Of a stretch of 64,000 nucleotides of DNA, positions 21,970-33,420 are shown in pieces. The stretch covers positions 158,544,052 to 158,608,051 of the forward strand of contig CM060977.1 of NCBI GenBank assembly GCA_030765065.1. The letters run 5' to 3'. Source of the stretch: Deroplatys truncata. Lineage: Eukaryota; Arthropoda; Insecta; Mantodea; Mantidae. The notes beneath the pieces are model-generated. The model had not been told where the DNA came from. It made no database searches and saw only the letters and a list, made by a program, of their open reading frames with translations. Numbering within the stretch: the stretch's first letter is position 1; each line of letters starts with the position of its first letter. Both the position numbers and the translations under genes were made by a program.

Positions 21970-22104
21970 ACTCAAGGAATAGGCATCTCATGCTTCATAT
22001 ATTTCGTTATTTCTCTATTGTCATCAACTTGAGCTTTGGTTCTTCTTGTACATCTCACTTCTCACCTCTCTCTTTAAACACGTTTCCTTAAAGCATTTAT
22101 ATTT

Positions 22105-22540
22105 TCCCAGCTACTTATCTATAGTAAGTATAGTATAGTATTGCATTCTACCCAAAAATTCGATACGGGAGATTTCACCGGTATATATGTTTTGAGACTT
22201 CCTGAAACAAAGGAAAACATTTTTAGAAAAAAAAATGTGTCTGTGAACAGCATAACTCAAAAGCGAAAAGTTGGTTAAATACCAAATAGGTATTCAAGTT
22301 CAGCAACTTCCAAGGATGCAGTACTAAGATTTTCAAGAAAATCTCCCATCTCAAGCTACCTTTCACATTAAAAACTGCGGATACTTTTTCAAAATGACAA
22401 AATACCAAATGTCTAAGATGTTTGCATGACAAATTAAATGTATATCTTGAATTTTCTGGGAATAGCCTGTGAAGTCTTCATCCGGAAGGAATTTTATGTA
22501 ATTTTTTACAACTGCTAAACGTTAAGAGGTAGAAAAAAAA
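22105..22540 (-). repeat. REP repeat, minus-oriented 3' part (copy 5)
   Basis: It begins at the 3' terminal motif (CTACTTATCTATAGTAAGTA) and runs to the GATAGACAAAA-like middle. It then directly abuts the plus copy that follows. Confidence 0.75.
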
Positions 22541-23369
22541 TCTTATGTGTTACACTCACATGACTTTCTCTACTCTTGCACAAACCATTTTTACAAACGC
22601 TTATTCTCCATATGCTTCATGTTAATCGAGATGTTAATCTTATTGCTAATTTCCTTGTAGGTGCAAGGGGAATTGGTAGGCTTTAAGCGATAGTCAAATA
22701 TTTTAAGAGCTGGTTGCTATGTGGAGTATTCCATTCTCTTTGCATTACCAAGACAAAAAAAATGAATAACGAGTTCCCATTTGAGAAAAGGTATAAGTAT
22801 TGGAAAATTTAAGGGAATAACAAGCAGTATCTCGAAAATGGTTCACTCAACAACAACAAAAAATGTATATGAACCTAAATTGTGTATTTTAACGCGATCT
22901 ACATTTTTTGTGTAGTAAAATTTTGTCTATCTCTTATGGTTTACCAGTTATGCAAAAGTCGTTCACAATGAAGAATACTTTTGGAGACATTCCCAGAAAA
23001 TTCGAGATATACAATTCATTTGACATAAAAATGTCTTAAACTTATGGTACTTCATTCAAAATCGTTAGAGCCATTTTTGAGAAAATTAAAATTTTCGAAA
23101 AATGTTCCATGTAAAGGGTAATCTGGGGTGTGGGGGATTTTCTTGAAAACCTTCGTGTCGCATCTCTGGAAGATACTGAACCTAAATACCAAGTTTGTTG
23201 TTTATCCGACTGTTCGTTTCTGAATTATGCTGTTTACAGACACACACACGGACGTTTCCAAAAATGCTTTTTTTGGATTCAGGGGGTCTCAAAACATGTA
23301 TTTCCGGTGAAATCTCGGTATCGAATTTTTGCAGTACTTCCCCTACTTACTCTACGTAGTAGAGAAAGT
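22541..23369 (+). repeat. REP repeat, full-length copy 6
   Basis: It starts AAATCTTATGTGTTACACTC and passes through the CTTTCTCTAC motif at 22564. It ends TACGTAGTAGAGAAAGTA. This is one of the clearest copies and serves as the reference for the family. A further 50-bp scrap of the 3' region recurs at 23395-23440. Confidence 0.85.
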
Positions 23370-23450
23370 AAAAATGCTATATGCATTCAGTGCACCTCAA
23401 AACATGTGTTTCCTGTGAAATCTAGGTATCGAATTTTTGGGTGATTTGAG

Positions 23451-23748
23451 AGTCGTCCTCCGTGGACTAGTGGTACCATGCTAGCCTCTAGTTCCCGAGA
23501 TCGCGGGTTCAAACCCGGCGGAGGGCGATGGATTTTTCGGGCGTAAAAATCCTTAGCATGGCTTTCTTCGGAAAGGAAGTAAAGCCGGTGGTCCCGTGTC
23601 GTAGATTTATGACACGTAAAAGAACCTCAAGCCTGATAAAGAGGGCTCTGAGCAAAATTTCCGATCTTTCACGCCCAGTATAGAATGGGACGCTGAGAAC
23701 CATAGTAGTTAAAGAGCGTCCATAAATAAAACTCAATTTAATTTTAGG
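23451..23748 (+). mobile_element. SINE family A, copy d
   Basis: This is a complete copy: head GTCGTCCTCCGTGGACTAG, B box GGGTTCAAACCCGG, body, and tail AACTCAATTTAATTTTAG. The 8-bp target duplication GATTTGAG lies at 23443-23450 and 23749-23756. It is the least diverged copy and inserted into REP sequence. Confidence 0.92.
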
Positions 23749-23756
23749 GATTTGAG

Positions 23757-24033
23757 TTTGTTATTTATAAAGCTCTGTCCTTATTCAGTTGTTTCTCGCG
23801 ATGCTATGGAAAGAGTGTGAAATTTCAAGGCCAGGATATAGTGGCCCGCTTTTAAGCATCTGACTATTGCTTCGTTTTCCTGTACCCCTCTTGTACGTGG
23901 AACGAATTGTGTAATGTAACTGTTTCTGCAAAGGTCTATTTTGATTAACATGAAGTAGATAGAAAAACAAGCTTTCGTAAGAATAGTATATAGAAGTTAT
24001 ATAAGAACAAACACTAGTGGGTAGAGAAAGTCA
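23757..24033 (-). repeat. REP repeat, 5' part in minus orientation
   Basis: It matches the 5' half of REP reversed (for example CTACTTCATGTTAATC read backward) and ends ACTAGTGGGTAGAGAAAGTC at 24033. The 3' part is absent. Confidence 0.7.
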
Positions 24034-24339
24034 TGGCAACTGCACCTACCAGTCTTATACATTGGCAGAACTGGAAGGGAACGTTGCGCGCAAGAAAAAA
24101 TTAAAGAATAACTAGGGAAGAACTGAAGGAAATCACAGTATCAACTACATTTTGTGACGTTTTATAACACGTTAACGTTTGTTTTCATCATATTCCACTG
24201 GCAATATTCTCGTGAAAAGAGAGTTTATCGGTTTAGAACTACTGATGCTGCGCTATTTTCCATTTGAATTGTAATAGGTATAATAAATATTGTAAATTAA
24301 CATAATGAAGTACCAAGAATAAATGCAAAACACTAGAAA

Positions 24340-26165
24340 AACATTTTAAAATTTTGTATGAAAATGCTGAAGATGATACAGAATACAGCGATGAGATAGA
24401 AGAAAACACAGATACAACTACAATTATCTCAGAAAAGGAGTATATGTGAATCATTGAAGAAGTTAAAAAATCGCATATCGTCTGGGTTAAATCAAATTAC
24501 TAATGAATTGTTAAAGCATGGAGGAGAATTGTTAATAAAAGAATTATATTGCCTGTCTAAAAAATCTGATGTGATACATTTACATGATTTTCTCTAACCT
24601 CTATCTTTATTAGTGTGTATGCAAACTTTTCTTAAAGCTTATTTGTCTATCTGCTACATTTAATCCAAATAAACTTTTGCAAAAATAGCTACATTACACA
24701 TTTCGTTATAAATACAAAGAGAACAGCGGTTGTCCAATGTTTAAAAACTAGACGCTATATGTTGGCCTTAAAATTCTATACTGTTCCATGCAATCGCGAG
24801 AAACAACTGAAAATCGATGGGACTTCAAAAACATTAAGTATTGAACAATTTGAACCTTTAATAACGGATATCTCAGGAAGGCTTATGTCACAAAAAAGCT
24901 TATTAATAGTAAACTGTGTTTTAAAGAGATCTACATCACTTGGTTATACAAGATTATACAAAATTGCTTCCAAATGAAGAGGACTTTAAAGGCTATTTCT
25001 AGAAAATGCAAGATATACATTTTATTTGTCATTTATATCTTCCACATATTTTAATCAAAATCATTAGAGCCAATCAAAATTTTCGAAAAATGTTCCATTT
25101 AAAGAGTATTTGGGGTGGGAAGACTTTCTTGAAAATCTTCGTATAAGATACTAAACTCAAATATCAAATTTGGTATTTATCCGATTTTTCGTTTTTGAGT
25201 TGTGCTGTTCATAGACACACTCTACGTTTGTATTCAGTGCGCCAAAACATATATTTCCGGTGAAATCTCGTTTTCGAATTTTGGGTGGAATGCAAAACTT
25301 TCCCTACTTACTATAGTAGTAGAGAAAGTAAAAAGTACTAATGAATGAAAAAATACCTAATCTTTGGCAGGCTATTGAAGGTAACAAATTGTGTTTTATA
25401 AATCTAACATAAGCGTTTTACAGCGTAAAATTGACTTATGTTACAAGATTCTACAAAATAAAAACATTAACCAAAAATAATAACTATTATTAAAGAATTA
25501 AATACTAATAAATAGCTACAGAAGAATAAAAGTACATGGAAAATTAACAGAAAAGGTTTCCGTGTCAGTAGGTGTAACCAAGGAGATTTTATTTATAAAT
25601 CCAATTTTATTTAATGTGATAATGGACGAAACCTTAAGAGAAACAAAGCAAGTTAGTAGTCGTTTTAAACCCGGAGAACAAGGAGATAAAAATTCTATGC
25701 TAAGCGGATGATACGTTCCTATTATCACAAAATGAGAGTAATTTTCGAAAGTTGCTATATAAATTTGAGTTAAGAGCTTTCAATTTCTTGGGTGTTAATA
25801 TTACTGGCAATAAGAATTAATTGCAGAAGTGAAATCGTCACAAGTAAGAAACATCAATAAATCAGGAGCATTAAGGGATATTATTTGGAGAAATAAATAT
25901 ATGAGCAAAATCAGAATATATAAAACATGTGTCAGACCAGTGATGACATATACAGCGAAAATAAGAACCGACACAAAGGATAAATTGTTAGAACAACTGA
26001 AATGAAACTACTAAGATCAGTAAAAAGGTACACATTGTATGATAAAAGGAACTAATGAAGAAATAAGGAACATATGTGGGATTACAGGCGTTACGAGATG
26101 CATTAAACGAAGGGGGAAAATTCACTGAAAGGCCAAAAGTAATGGGAAGGCATTGGATGTGATAT
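24340..26165 (+). pseudogene. RTE-like LINE reverse transcriptase, split by REP
   Basis: The plus-strand coding remnant before the insertion reads SGLNQITNELLKHGGELL, the RT block usually given as GxDxIxNELLKxGG. After the REP copy at 24562-25331 it continues with KLTEKVSVSVGVTKEILF and NPILFNVIMDE. Further on come FQFLGVNITGNKN, KIRIYKTCVRPVMTYTAK and KGTNEEIRNICGI, which is the C-terminal region of RTE-type endonuclease/RT proteins. The FADD region is lost and stops and frameshifts are frequent. No endonuclease domain is visible upstream. Confidence 0.75.
24562..25331 (+). repeat. REP repeat, copy 7, inside the RTE-like LINE
   Basis: It runs from AAAAAATCTGATGTGATACA to ACTATAGTAGTAGAGAAAGT. 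The LINE reading frame is broken at exactly these limits, so REP inserted into an already present LINE. Confidence 0.82.
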
Positions 26166-26169
26166 TAAT

Positions 26170-26980
26170 AACGAGTCGCTCCTCCACGATACCTTAAAAT
26201 TGCAATGCTACCCACAATTGCTCTTGTGTAGTTGGTGTTGGGTTCATTGAGCGTACACGTATCGAAAGTATCTCATAAATGCTTGATGTGCTTAAGATCG
26301 GCTGATCTGGAGAGATCATGGTTGTGAATTCACTAGAGTGTTCATCAAACCACCTGCGTGCAACCAAAGAGCGGTGACATGTCGCATTGTACTGTTGAAA
26401 AATGCCATATCCATCAGGGTACTCTAGTGCCAGAATGGAATACATAACGTGCACCTGAGGTCGGACAATGGGCCTAATTGCAACCATAAGAACACAGCCC
26501 AGATCAAAACTGAGCCACGTATGCCTAGACACAACCTTGTGTTGACACGCAGGATTCGAGCTTCCTTCCATGGGGTATACGCCACACTCTCACGCGCCCA
26601 TCAGCTCGATACAACTGGAACCGGAATTCATCGAACCATGGTCCAATGACGACGTTCGTGGGCCCGTGCCAGTCGTTGAGCTCTATGTTGAAGCAAAGGG
26701 ACATGAGTCGGTCGTCGGCTGTTGAAGCCTACAAGGTGAGTTTTTCTCCTTACAGTTCTGCTAGAAATGGGTTCCTGACCTCCCACATTCTAATGGGCGG
26801 TGATCTGACTCACAGTAGGCCTTCGAGCGCCCCGTATGGCTCTGCTGAGGTGACATGACTTTGTTCGCCAAGCACCTGTGGTCGTCCTGTGCAGTGTTGG
26901 CAGGCTGAGGGTCACGAAAGTGTGTTATGAAGCGTACCTACCTTGTGATGGGTTTGGCCGCTTATTATACGGGATTTAGG
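26170..26980 (-). pseudogene. Tc1-like transposase 2, decayed
   Basis: In order on the minus strand: an N-terminal scrap (GARRPTVSQI, then SSRTVRRKTHLVGF), then LARAHERRHWTM and the first catalytic motif region DEFRFQLYRADGRVRVWRIP. Next is the DDE domain 26194-26571 with GIFQQYNATCH at the second site, where the Asp is replaced, and a degraded third site. The C-terminal RVRSMNPTPTTQEQLWVAL is typical of Tc1 proteins. Inverted terminal repeats were not found. It differs from the element at 7909-9082. Confidence 0.8.
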
Positions 26981-29599
26981 TTGCAGAGCGACTCGTGAGA
27001 ATGAGGTAGGAAGATTTAACAGAAATATCCCCCTGCCAGCCTACTCCCTACCTTGACCAGCAGCCCCGTCAGCCTCTGGTTCATGAGGGCGAACCTGGTG
27101 TGGTATGATTTCCAAAGTTATAACTATTTGCGGTTGCTATTGTTAATTTTGAAATCCAGCATCTCTCAGAGAATTGTATAGTAACTCAGCTTTTGCTGCT
27201 GCATACGATCGTCATGTGTTCGACCGGAAGAGAGAGGAGTTCATGTGTTCGATACAGACGTAGCGATACGGAAGAGCGAATAGGAGTCCTGTGTTCGAAT
27301 CAATACTCACAATAAGGATCTGAGGAATGTGATTAACTTGCTGATATCTTCATCACAAAAAAGAGGATGTTTACTGGATTTGACTTGAAGGGAATTTTAC
27401 CTTTCGTGCATCTTTTCATTTTCCCAGTTCCGCCATGTTAAATATCTAACTGCAGATCAAACTATGGATTAACGGCCTTTTATTAAAATATTCCGAATAT
27501 TACTGGTGTAAAGTTAAATTAATCTGAGATCAGTGACCTACAGTTAGACTGAAATACCTCAGTAGTACAGCGTTGGAATTAACGTGATTTTTTCAGAAAT
27601 CAATAGCTTACTTTTACTGCTTCTAAAATCAAATTTTAACTTTTATTACCACATTTTTCGCGCTATTGTTCAAAGATAAGGTTGATATCTATAAAAATTC
27701 CTTATTTTAGCCAACATTTTTAATGCTCATATCAGTGCATCTAATACAAAAATTTGGACCTAACTCCCACCAATCATTTTACCGGAGATCGTGATAAACC
27801 ACGCACGAAGCAACCTCTTCTCTCTTCCCATCTTTCAATAGTATGCTCGACTTGTGAAGATAAGCATGGCCGTTCAAGGCAAGGCAAGCATTATTCCCAT
27901 GACAGTGGTGTCTCCATCACATCAAGCGAGAGGACCTCAAGAAATAACTCGTGCCGATGTATACCACTCTCCTATGTGCGATAATTCTGAAGGAATAGGC
28001 GAGAGAGACATGAGCTAAAGGAATGAAGCTTTAAGTAAAGCTAAGAAAAGTAATGTTATGCATATCTGAGGCAGTCTTAGGGAAAGTTTTAGAGAAACGT
28101 TGCGGAAAGGTTAATATTGATATTAGCATAAACTCTGAATTTTCATCTGTTTTTAAATATTTTAAAGGCAACAAATTATTACCATCCCTACAAGAAGTAA
28201 GTCTTCCTTAGATAATTTTGTTACCAACCTAATGGTCTTACATAAAAATGTCTGTTTTTAAAGTGCCTGTTTTTTTATCACAATGGGTTAGCAGTTACAG
28301 CTTATTCCTGTAACCCATACTAATGAAAGCAAGATACTAACTGTTCGCAAACTGAATAAACTTAACAAATGCTATTTCATAAACTGTGTTCAGTTGATTG
28401 AAATTAATAACTTCGACTTAAAAAATGCTGTTTCATAAACTATCTGTGTTAGTTGACTAGAATTAGCAACTTCGACAATTTTTTAAATGTTCTTAAATGG
28501 TCGTTATCGAGGTAAAGGGGATCCCGAAAATATGTTGTTTCCACAAAGCAGAAATATTAACGCTACAAATGTATTACTGCTGTGTTGAACGGGAATGACA
28601 GGAAATTCTCTTCAAAAAATGCCCTATAACTCTTCTGCAACCAGTTTAATTCTATAATGAGCATTCTTCGCGTTAACATCTGAGAGAGATGCGCTAATGA
28701 ACACCATCCATCAGTTTTTACTTTTACGCGACAAAATGAAGCCGGTTATTTTTATGTGCTTTATTTCATTTTACATCAGTAAATCACAACATAAGATACG
28801 ACTATAATGGCAAAACATAGTTGGGATACCAAACTCCAGATTTTCAGGAACACAATTTACCTTACGCCCAGTGAACTATGCTTCTTGTTTTCATGAATGT
28901 GTTATGTTAAAAAGTTATTAGAGTGGGGATCATGGAAATGAGAAAACATTGTACACATAGAAACTAATTCTAGAACCAAAAGCACAAACGAAAGGAGAAA
29001 ACTTACATTTATTCCGAGTTTGGAAACGGCCGTCTTCAAATCTCAATCACCGTATATATTGTTGCTTTCTTCCGTCATTTACTCCTTACACCACCTTACT
29101 AATTATTGTTGACGGTTCATTTTTAAAGCAAAAATTGTTTTCTAGTATTTTTATTGGTTGGAACTACTTCCCTCTTCTCTGACGTTTCATTGTCAGCACT
29201 ACTGATGCTTACAGTAAACGAATTTTAGATTCACAAATCAATTTCAACACATCTTTATTCGCAAGTGTGGAATATTTTTCATAGAGCCTATAAAATAACT
29301 GTCATTTCATCGCAAGTGGAAGATTTCCCGCGGTTTGCTTTATGTAGATCTATTAAGATAACACACGACGACATAGTTCGTATCTTGCAACCTCCGCCAT
29401 TATACACAACTGCAAACAAGTACCTGTGAATAGCCGCACATAAACTATACTCTCATACGAATGGGTTGGGATTTGGAGTGCAACTATACACTATTGTGAA
29501 GTGCCATTCAGTTAGATACACTAGCAATAATTAAACTCAAAATTGTTTGGATAATATCCGCCATTAACAAGAATTTGTTAATGGTTTAAATTCAAATAG
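26981..29599. other. 2.6 kb without recognisable genes or repeats
   Basis: The open frame 27754-27984 has no known motif. No tRNA, SINE or transposon ends were recognised. The upstream tetraspanin exons were looked for here and not found. A roughly 60-bp local repeat (TTTCATAAACTGTGTT and TTTCATAAACTATCTGTG) occurs near 28374 and 28430. Confidence 0.45.
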
Positions 29600-29800
29600 A
29601 ATTCCAAACTTATAGCGACCCACTTTTTAGAGATTTCCCTATCCTTCAGCCTCCTGTTCCCCCTTGCACCTGTAATAAACTTTGTAATGAAACCATTTTT
29701 GCTAACGTATCTCCATTAACATAAGTAGGTAGAAAGATACATTTTTGAGAATAGTATGTGGAAGAATGTTTAGTCTCATGTGAATGTTAAAAAAGAGAAA
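29600..29800 (-). repeat. REP fragment, minus orientation
   Basis: The CCCCCTTGCACCTGTAATAA block and TCTCATGTGAATGTTA at the end match the 5' third of REP reversed. The remainder is absent. Confidence 0.6.
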
Positions 29801-30083
29801 AAAAAATCCGATTTTTCTGCTTGTAGTGTTAATATAGACTAACTTGAGTCTGTGCCACGTAAAATACACTAACTACGAAGCGAAATTGCAACACAATCTG
29901 GCAACGCTCCAGTGACCGCTAGTTCGATTTTAAATTAAAAATTCCCAATAGCAGGATGCGTTAGGCAGTCTTTATAACCTCAAAGCATTAACTTCTACAT
30001 GCACATCATATATACCACAGTGTTGGGAGAGGAAACTGCAGGAACGGAATGTATAAGTATAGTACTTTTTTTCTGTATTGCAG

Positions 30084-30257
30084 TACACATTCTCTCTGCT
30101 TCTCATCTTCTTGCTGGAGGCGATGGTGGGAATTCTGGCATACGTGTACGAGGAACAGGTGCATGGTGAATTAAGTCTCAACCTTAACTCTACATTCATA
30201 CAGAATTACCACATTGATTCCAGAAAAACAGAGGCCATAGACCTCATGCAGCGTGAG
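30084..30257 (+). CDS. Tetraspanin (CD151/TSPAN11-like), exon encoding TM3 and start of the large loop
   Basis: Tetraspanins are four-pass membrane proteins that organise membrane microdomains with integrins and other partners. This 58-codon exon is preceded by TTTTTTCTGTATTGCAG and followed by GAG|GTAAGT, and is phase 0 at both ends. It encodes a hydrophobic third transmembrane segment (YTFSLLLIFLLEAMVGILA) and then YVYEEQVHGEL..., the start of the large extracellular loop. It ends AIDLMQRE just before the CCG motif. An Asn-glycosylation site (NST) is present. The alignment with vertebrate CD151 and its insect relatives is from memory but clear along the whole exon. The exons for TM1 and TM2 are not visible in the window. 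Confidence 0.92.
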
Positions 30258-30974
30258 GTAAGTCTGTCAAGTATATCGTCCAAAATAATAACTAGCTGTG
30301 TTAAAAAAACCCACTTTCGCCAATAAATTTTGTGTTAATGTTTGCTAAAAAAAAAAGTCCTAGAATAGTTGTAAGATAGCCTTTTGTGGGTTAAAGTCCT
30401 TCTTTCACAGTACAGTGCATATATTTTATCTTTCCTCACTCGCCGAAGTAGATTGGAAGCGCCAATACATAAAACATGCACCTATTCAAATTCTCACTCA
30501 ATTCTTCGTTGCAAGACATATTTGCGAAAAAGGCAGGTTATGGTGAAGATAGAAACACAGCACGGCAGCTAAAGAAATGCAGAACACGTTTTCAAAACGT
30601 TGAAAAACTATTTTGTTTCATACTGTCTGGAACTTCACGTTTTTCTGTCTCTAAACCAGTAATCAAATTTAGCTTATCCGTTCAACTAATTTCCGTACTC
30701 CAACACCAATATATGAATACATGGGCACTACAATGAGCATATGAAACACATGACTGCGTCCACACAATACGCGTACATATTTAACCAGTATGTAAAGTAT
30801 TTCGACATAGTATGAAACAAAATATTGTATGTAACTGCCGGAAAGTATTTTTTTCAGGGCTCGTTTCGATATTCCTCCGAAGCGAAATTCACTTTCTCAC
30901 ACAATTACGTAAATAACTACGAGTATTTAGGTATTGGCAACCGTCAAGTTGTCCAAAGAACTAATTCTAATAGA

Positions 30975-31513
30975 GGGTCAAAAGGTAAAGGTACGGACGA
31001 ATGAAAGGGACCCCCGAAACCGGGGCAGGCATCCGGCCCCTTGTGCTTCTACCGTGACCCTTAGGAGGGAGGGATGAGACCCAAAGGGCTACCAGATCCG
31101 GATGACGACGCACAAGCACGAACGCAGTCTCTAATGTTTCCAGATTGAACGCTTCCAACGCCACCTGAGCATCCGAGGGTTCCCCGAAGGAGCGCCCGCC
31201 CGAAATACCCAGAGGTGGGTAACCAACCGAGCGGTCCCTGGACGTCAGGAAAAAAAAAAACTTCCACAAAGCGCATAGCCACCGCCCAGCCGCAACCCGC
31301 CGAACGCCGTTGCCTGGCTCTACAACCCTGAAACAGATGGCAAGGAAGATGAGGGGCAGGAGAGTCGTGGTAGAAGATGAACCACCCTAACATTCACCTG
31401 CCGACTCGGGAAAATCACGAAAAACCCATTGGTCAGTGGGTGTTCGTCGGGGATCGAACACCAGACCTCCCGAGTGCGAGTCGCACGTTACCGCGGCGCC
31501 ACCTCGCTAGGTA
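30975..31513 (-). mobile_element. Long GC-rich tRNA-derived SINE (family B, copy 3)
   Basis: On the minus strand the head reads TAGCGAGGTGGCGCCGCGGTAA, shifted from the other heads, with a B box TGTTCGATCCCCG. The body shares CCACGACTCTCCTGCCCC-type and GAAACATTAGAGACT blocks with the other two copies. It is inserted antisense in the tetraspanin intron. The 3' limit is approximate. Confidence 0.75.
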
Positions 31514-32089
31514 ATACAAAGATCAAAGAATATCGATCGTTACGCAACATGCTTTTCATTTAATTATGGATCTCGCGTGTTCGACCTGAGCGGTAAGTGA
31601 ACAAGGCACATTAGAATATTTCTTCACATATTAACTACGTTTCTTCTTCTCTTTCGCAGTTGTGATTCCTAGGAGTACTTTAAATGAATGTGGAAAGATA
31701 AAATGTAACTACGCACTGTACTAGGACCCAATTTCATCGGCCACGCTTGTTAACTCGGCATAGCGGAGACGTGCAGAACAAAAGCCGAATATAATATTAT
31801 TATTTACCTAATTATTTATATGGAACGGCAGTAACCGATTTAAATAGCACACCTACCTTGTAAGGTTTTCTCTCCCTCTAAGAAGAACCACATTTAATAA
31901 AGGATTACAGAGGTACTTTCGGACCTCTTACCGAACTGAGAGGCTTCCTGACTTTGCAGGATACAACGTTTTTTAAGTTCGAGCTCTTAATAAAACTCGG
32001 AAACTTTTCTTCTCAAAATTAAGAATTTTATAAATTACAAGATTTCACCCCTGTTGATCTTCAGCCAAAATAAACTGATCCAACAGTTG

Positions 32090-32830
32090 CTGACAGCCGC
32101 GCTGAGGATGGAGAAACTGCCGCGACGAAGAGAGAAAACAATCACAAGGAAGGTACCGCAGAACATCGAATGGTGCCTGTTGTTTTCTTTTTAAGCCGCA
32201 CCAACCAGAAGAGTAAGGTTCAGCGTGACGGGGAGCATGTCGGTGTCGTTGTCACCTACACCTCAAGTGACCTCTCAAGCCCTGTGCGAGGACAGACGAC
32301 GGCTGCGTCGTGCTTGAGAAACCATGCCACATACAAGTGAACACCAGGGCCGACATATTTGTCAATTTGCCATGACATCCAAAGGACTGAAAGAGCCTTA
32401 AGCCGAGGAAGTTGAGCTGGCCCATCAGCTTCTGATGGCATCGGACGATGCCTTATCCGTGGATGTCCTACTGCAGTTGCTCTAGATCGAAATGTCATCA
32501 GATTAATGTACATTGTGAAGCTGGCTGAGGACGTGATAGAATTGGATGTTCGCATATGCAACGAGCCGACAGTAGGTTCTTGCAGCTAGGTTGAGATATG
32601 GTTGCTCCGAAACAACTGGGAATCTTGTTCTGATGCAGAGCGAGGGGTTTTGCATTAAAATAACCGAAAAGAAAGAACCAATTTGTTGGTACCCAAAAAC
32701 TGATTAAAATGTAAACCCATACCTGAGTCATGCATTTTATGGATGCAATTCAGCAGTGTTCTGCTGGGGACATTAAACACAGTTTCTGTAGCAAATGTTG
32801 GTATTATAGCAGTAAGCAGAGTAAGATTGT
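32090..32830. other. Unassigned intronic block, possibly pseudo-coding
   Basis: GC content is higher than in the surrounding intron, and long partly open frames occur on both strands (minus 32256-32561; plus readings such as RNVIRLMYIVKLAEDVIELD). I do not recognise a family. It lies directly upstream of the LSM6 pseudogene and could be part of the same retrocopy or a separate old insertion. Confidence 0.3.
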
Positions 32831-32878
32831 TACGGTGAATATCAGGATAATTTTAGTATCTAAGGTTAGCTTGTTGAC

Positions 32879-33116
32879 ATGAGTAGACTGTTCTCGATTC
32901 ATTCAGCAGATCCATGAGAGGCACATGGTCATCGAGTTGAACAGTAGTGTGGACTATCGAGGAATTCTTGCCTGTTTGGATGAATACATGAACATAGCTT
33001 TGGAGCAAACAGAAGAATACGTGAACAGACAGCTGAAATAAGTATAGTGATGTATTCATATTTGGGAACAGTGCACTTTACATCAGCACTCAGAAGAGTG
33101 TGATTTCTCTTGACTA
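32879..33116 (+). pseudogene. LSM6: LSM6 retropseudogene (U6 snRNA-associated Sm-like protein)
   Basis: LSm6 is a small Sm-fold subunit of the Lsm1-7 and Lsm2-8 rings, acting in mRNA decay and U6 snRNA binding. From the ATG at 32879, after a small deletion, the frame reads RFIQQIHERHMVIELNSSVD, then YRGILACLDEYMNIALEQTE and EYVNRQLK. After a one-base loss it continues KYSDVFIFGNSALYISTQK. This covers nearly all of the roughly 80-residue protein, including both Sm motifs, without an intron. Changes such as GRPVVVKLN to ERHMVIELN, plus the frameshifts, show it is not functional. It is in sense orientation within the tetraspanin intron. No poly(A) tail or target duplication could be fixed. Confidence 0.85.
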
Positions 33117-33420
33117 AGCACCAATGCATGGACTTTGTGTTGACCAAGACATCCAGGCTAAGAAGGAATTGGAAAGATGTGAACCTGCTGCAAGTCTGTC
33201 ATCCAGTGATGATCCCAACATTCAACCCTGTTGCAAGAACTAATTGGAGAGTGGCTGAACATCTGAGTGCTTTGCACATGAAGGGGCAATCCAAGTCGTC
33301 TTCAGCTGAGGGAATGGTTATTTTGGGGACACAGACCATTTCCTCCAATACTTGAAACTCCCAGTTCACTGATTCTTTACACCATTTGTAAGACTACAAG
33401 CTTTTTTGTTTGTTTTTTTT
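33117..33420 (+). other. Possible pseudo-coding sequence after LSM6
   Basis: A reading KKELERCEPAASLSSSDD, then NIQPCCKN and later YFGDTDHFLQYLKL, runs with few stops after the LSM6 copy. It might be the 3' UTR of the retrocopied mRNA or a second remnant. No family is recognised. Confidence 0.25.

Noticed and set aside
30384..30736. Extra tetraspanin exon after 30257
   Set aside because: The donor GAG|GTAAGT is strong, the protein continues correctly in the exon at 33872, and the intronic frame has no tetraspanin similarity.
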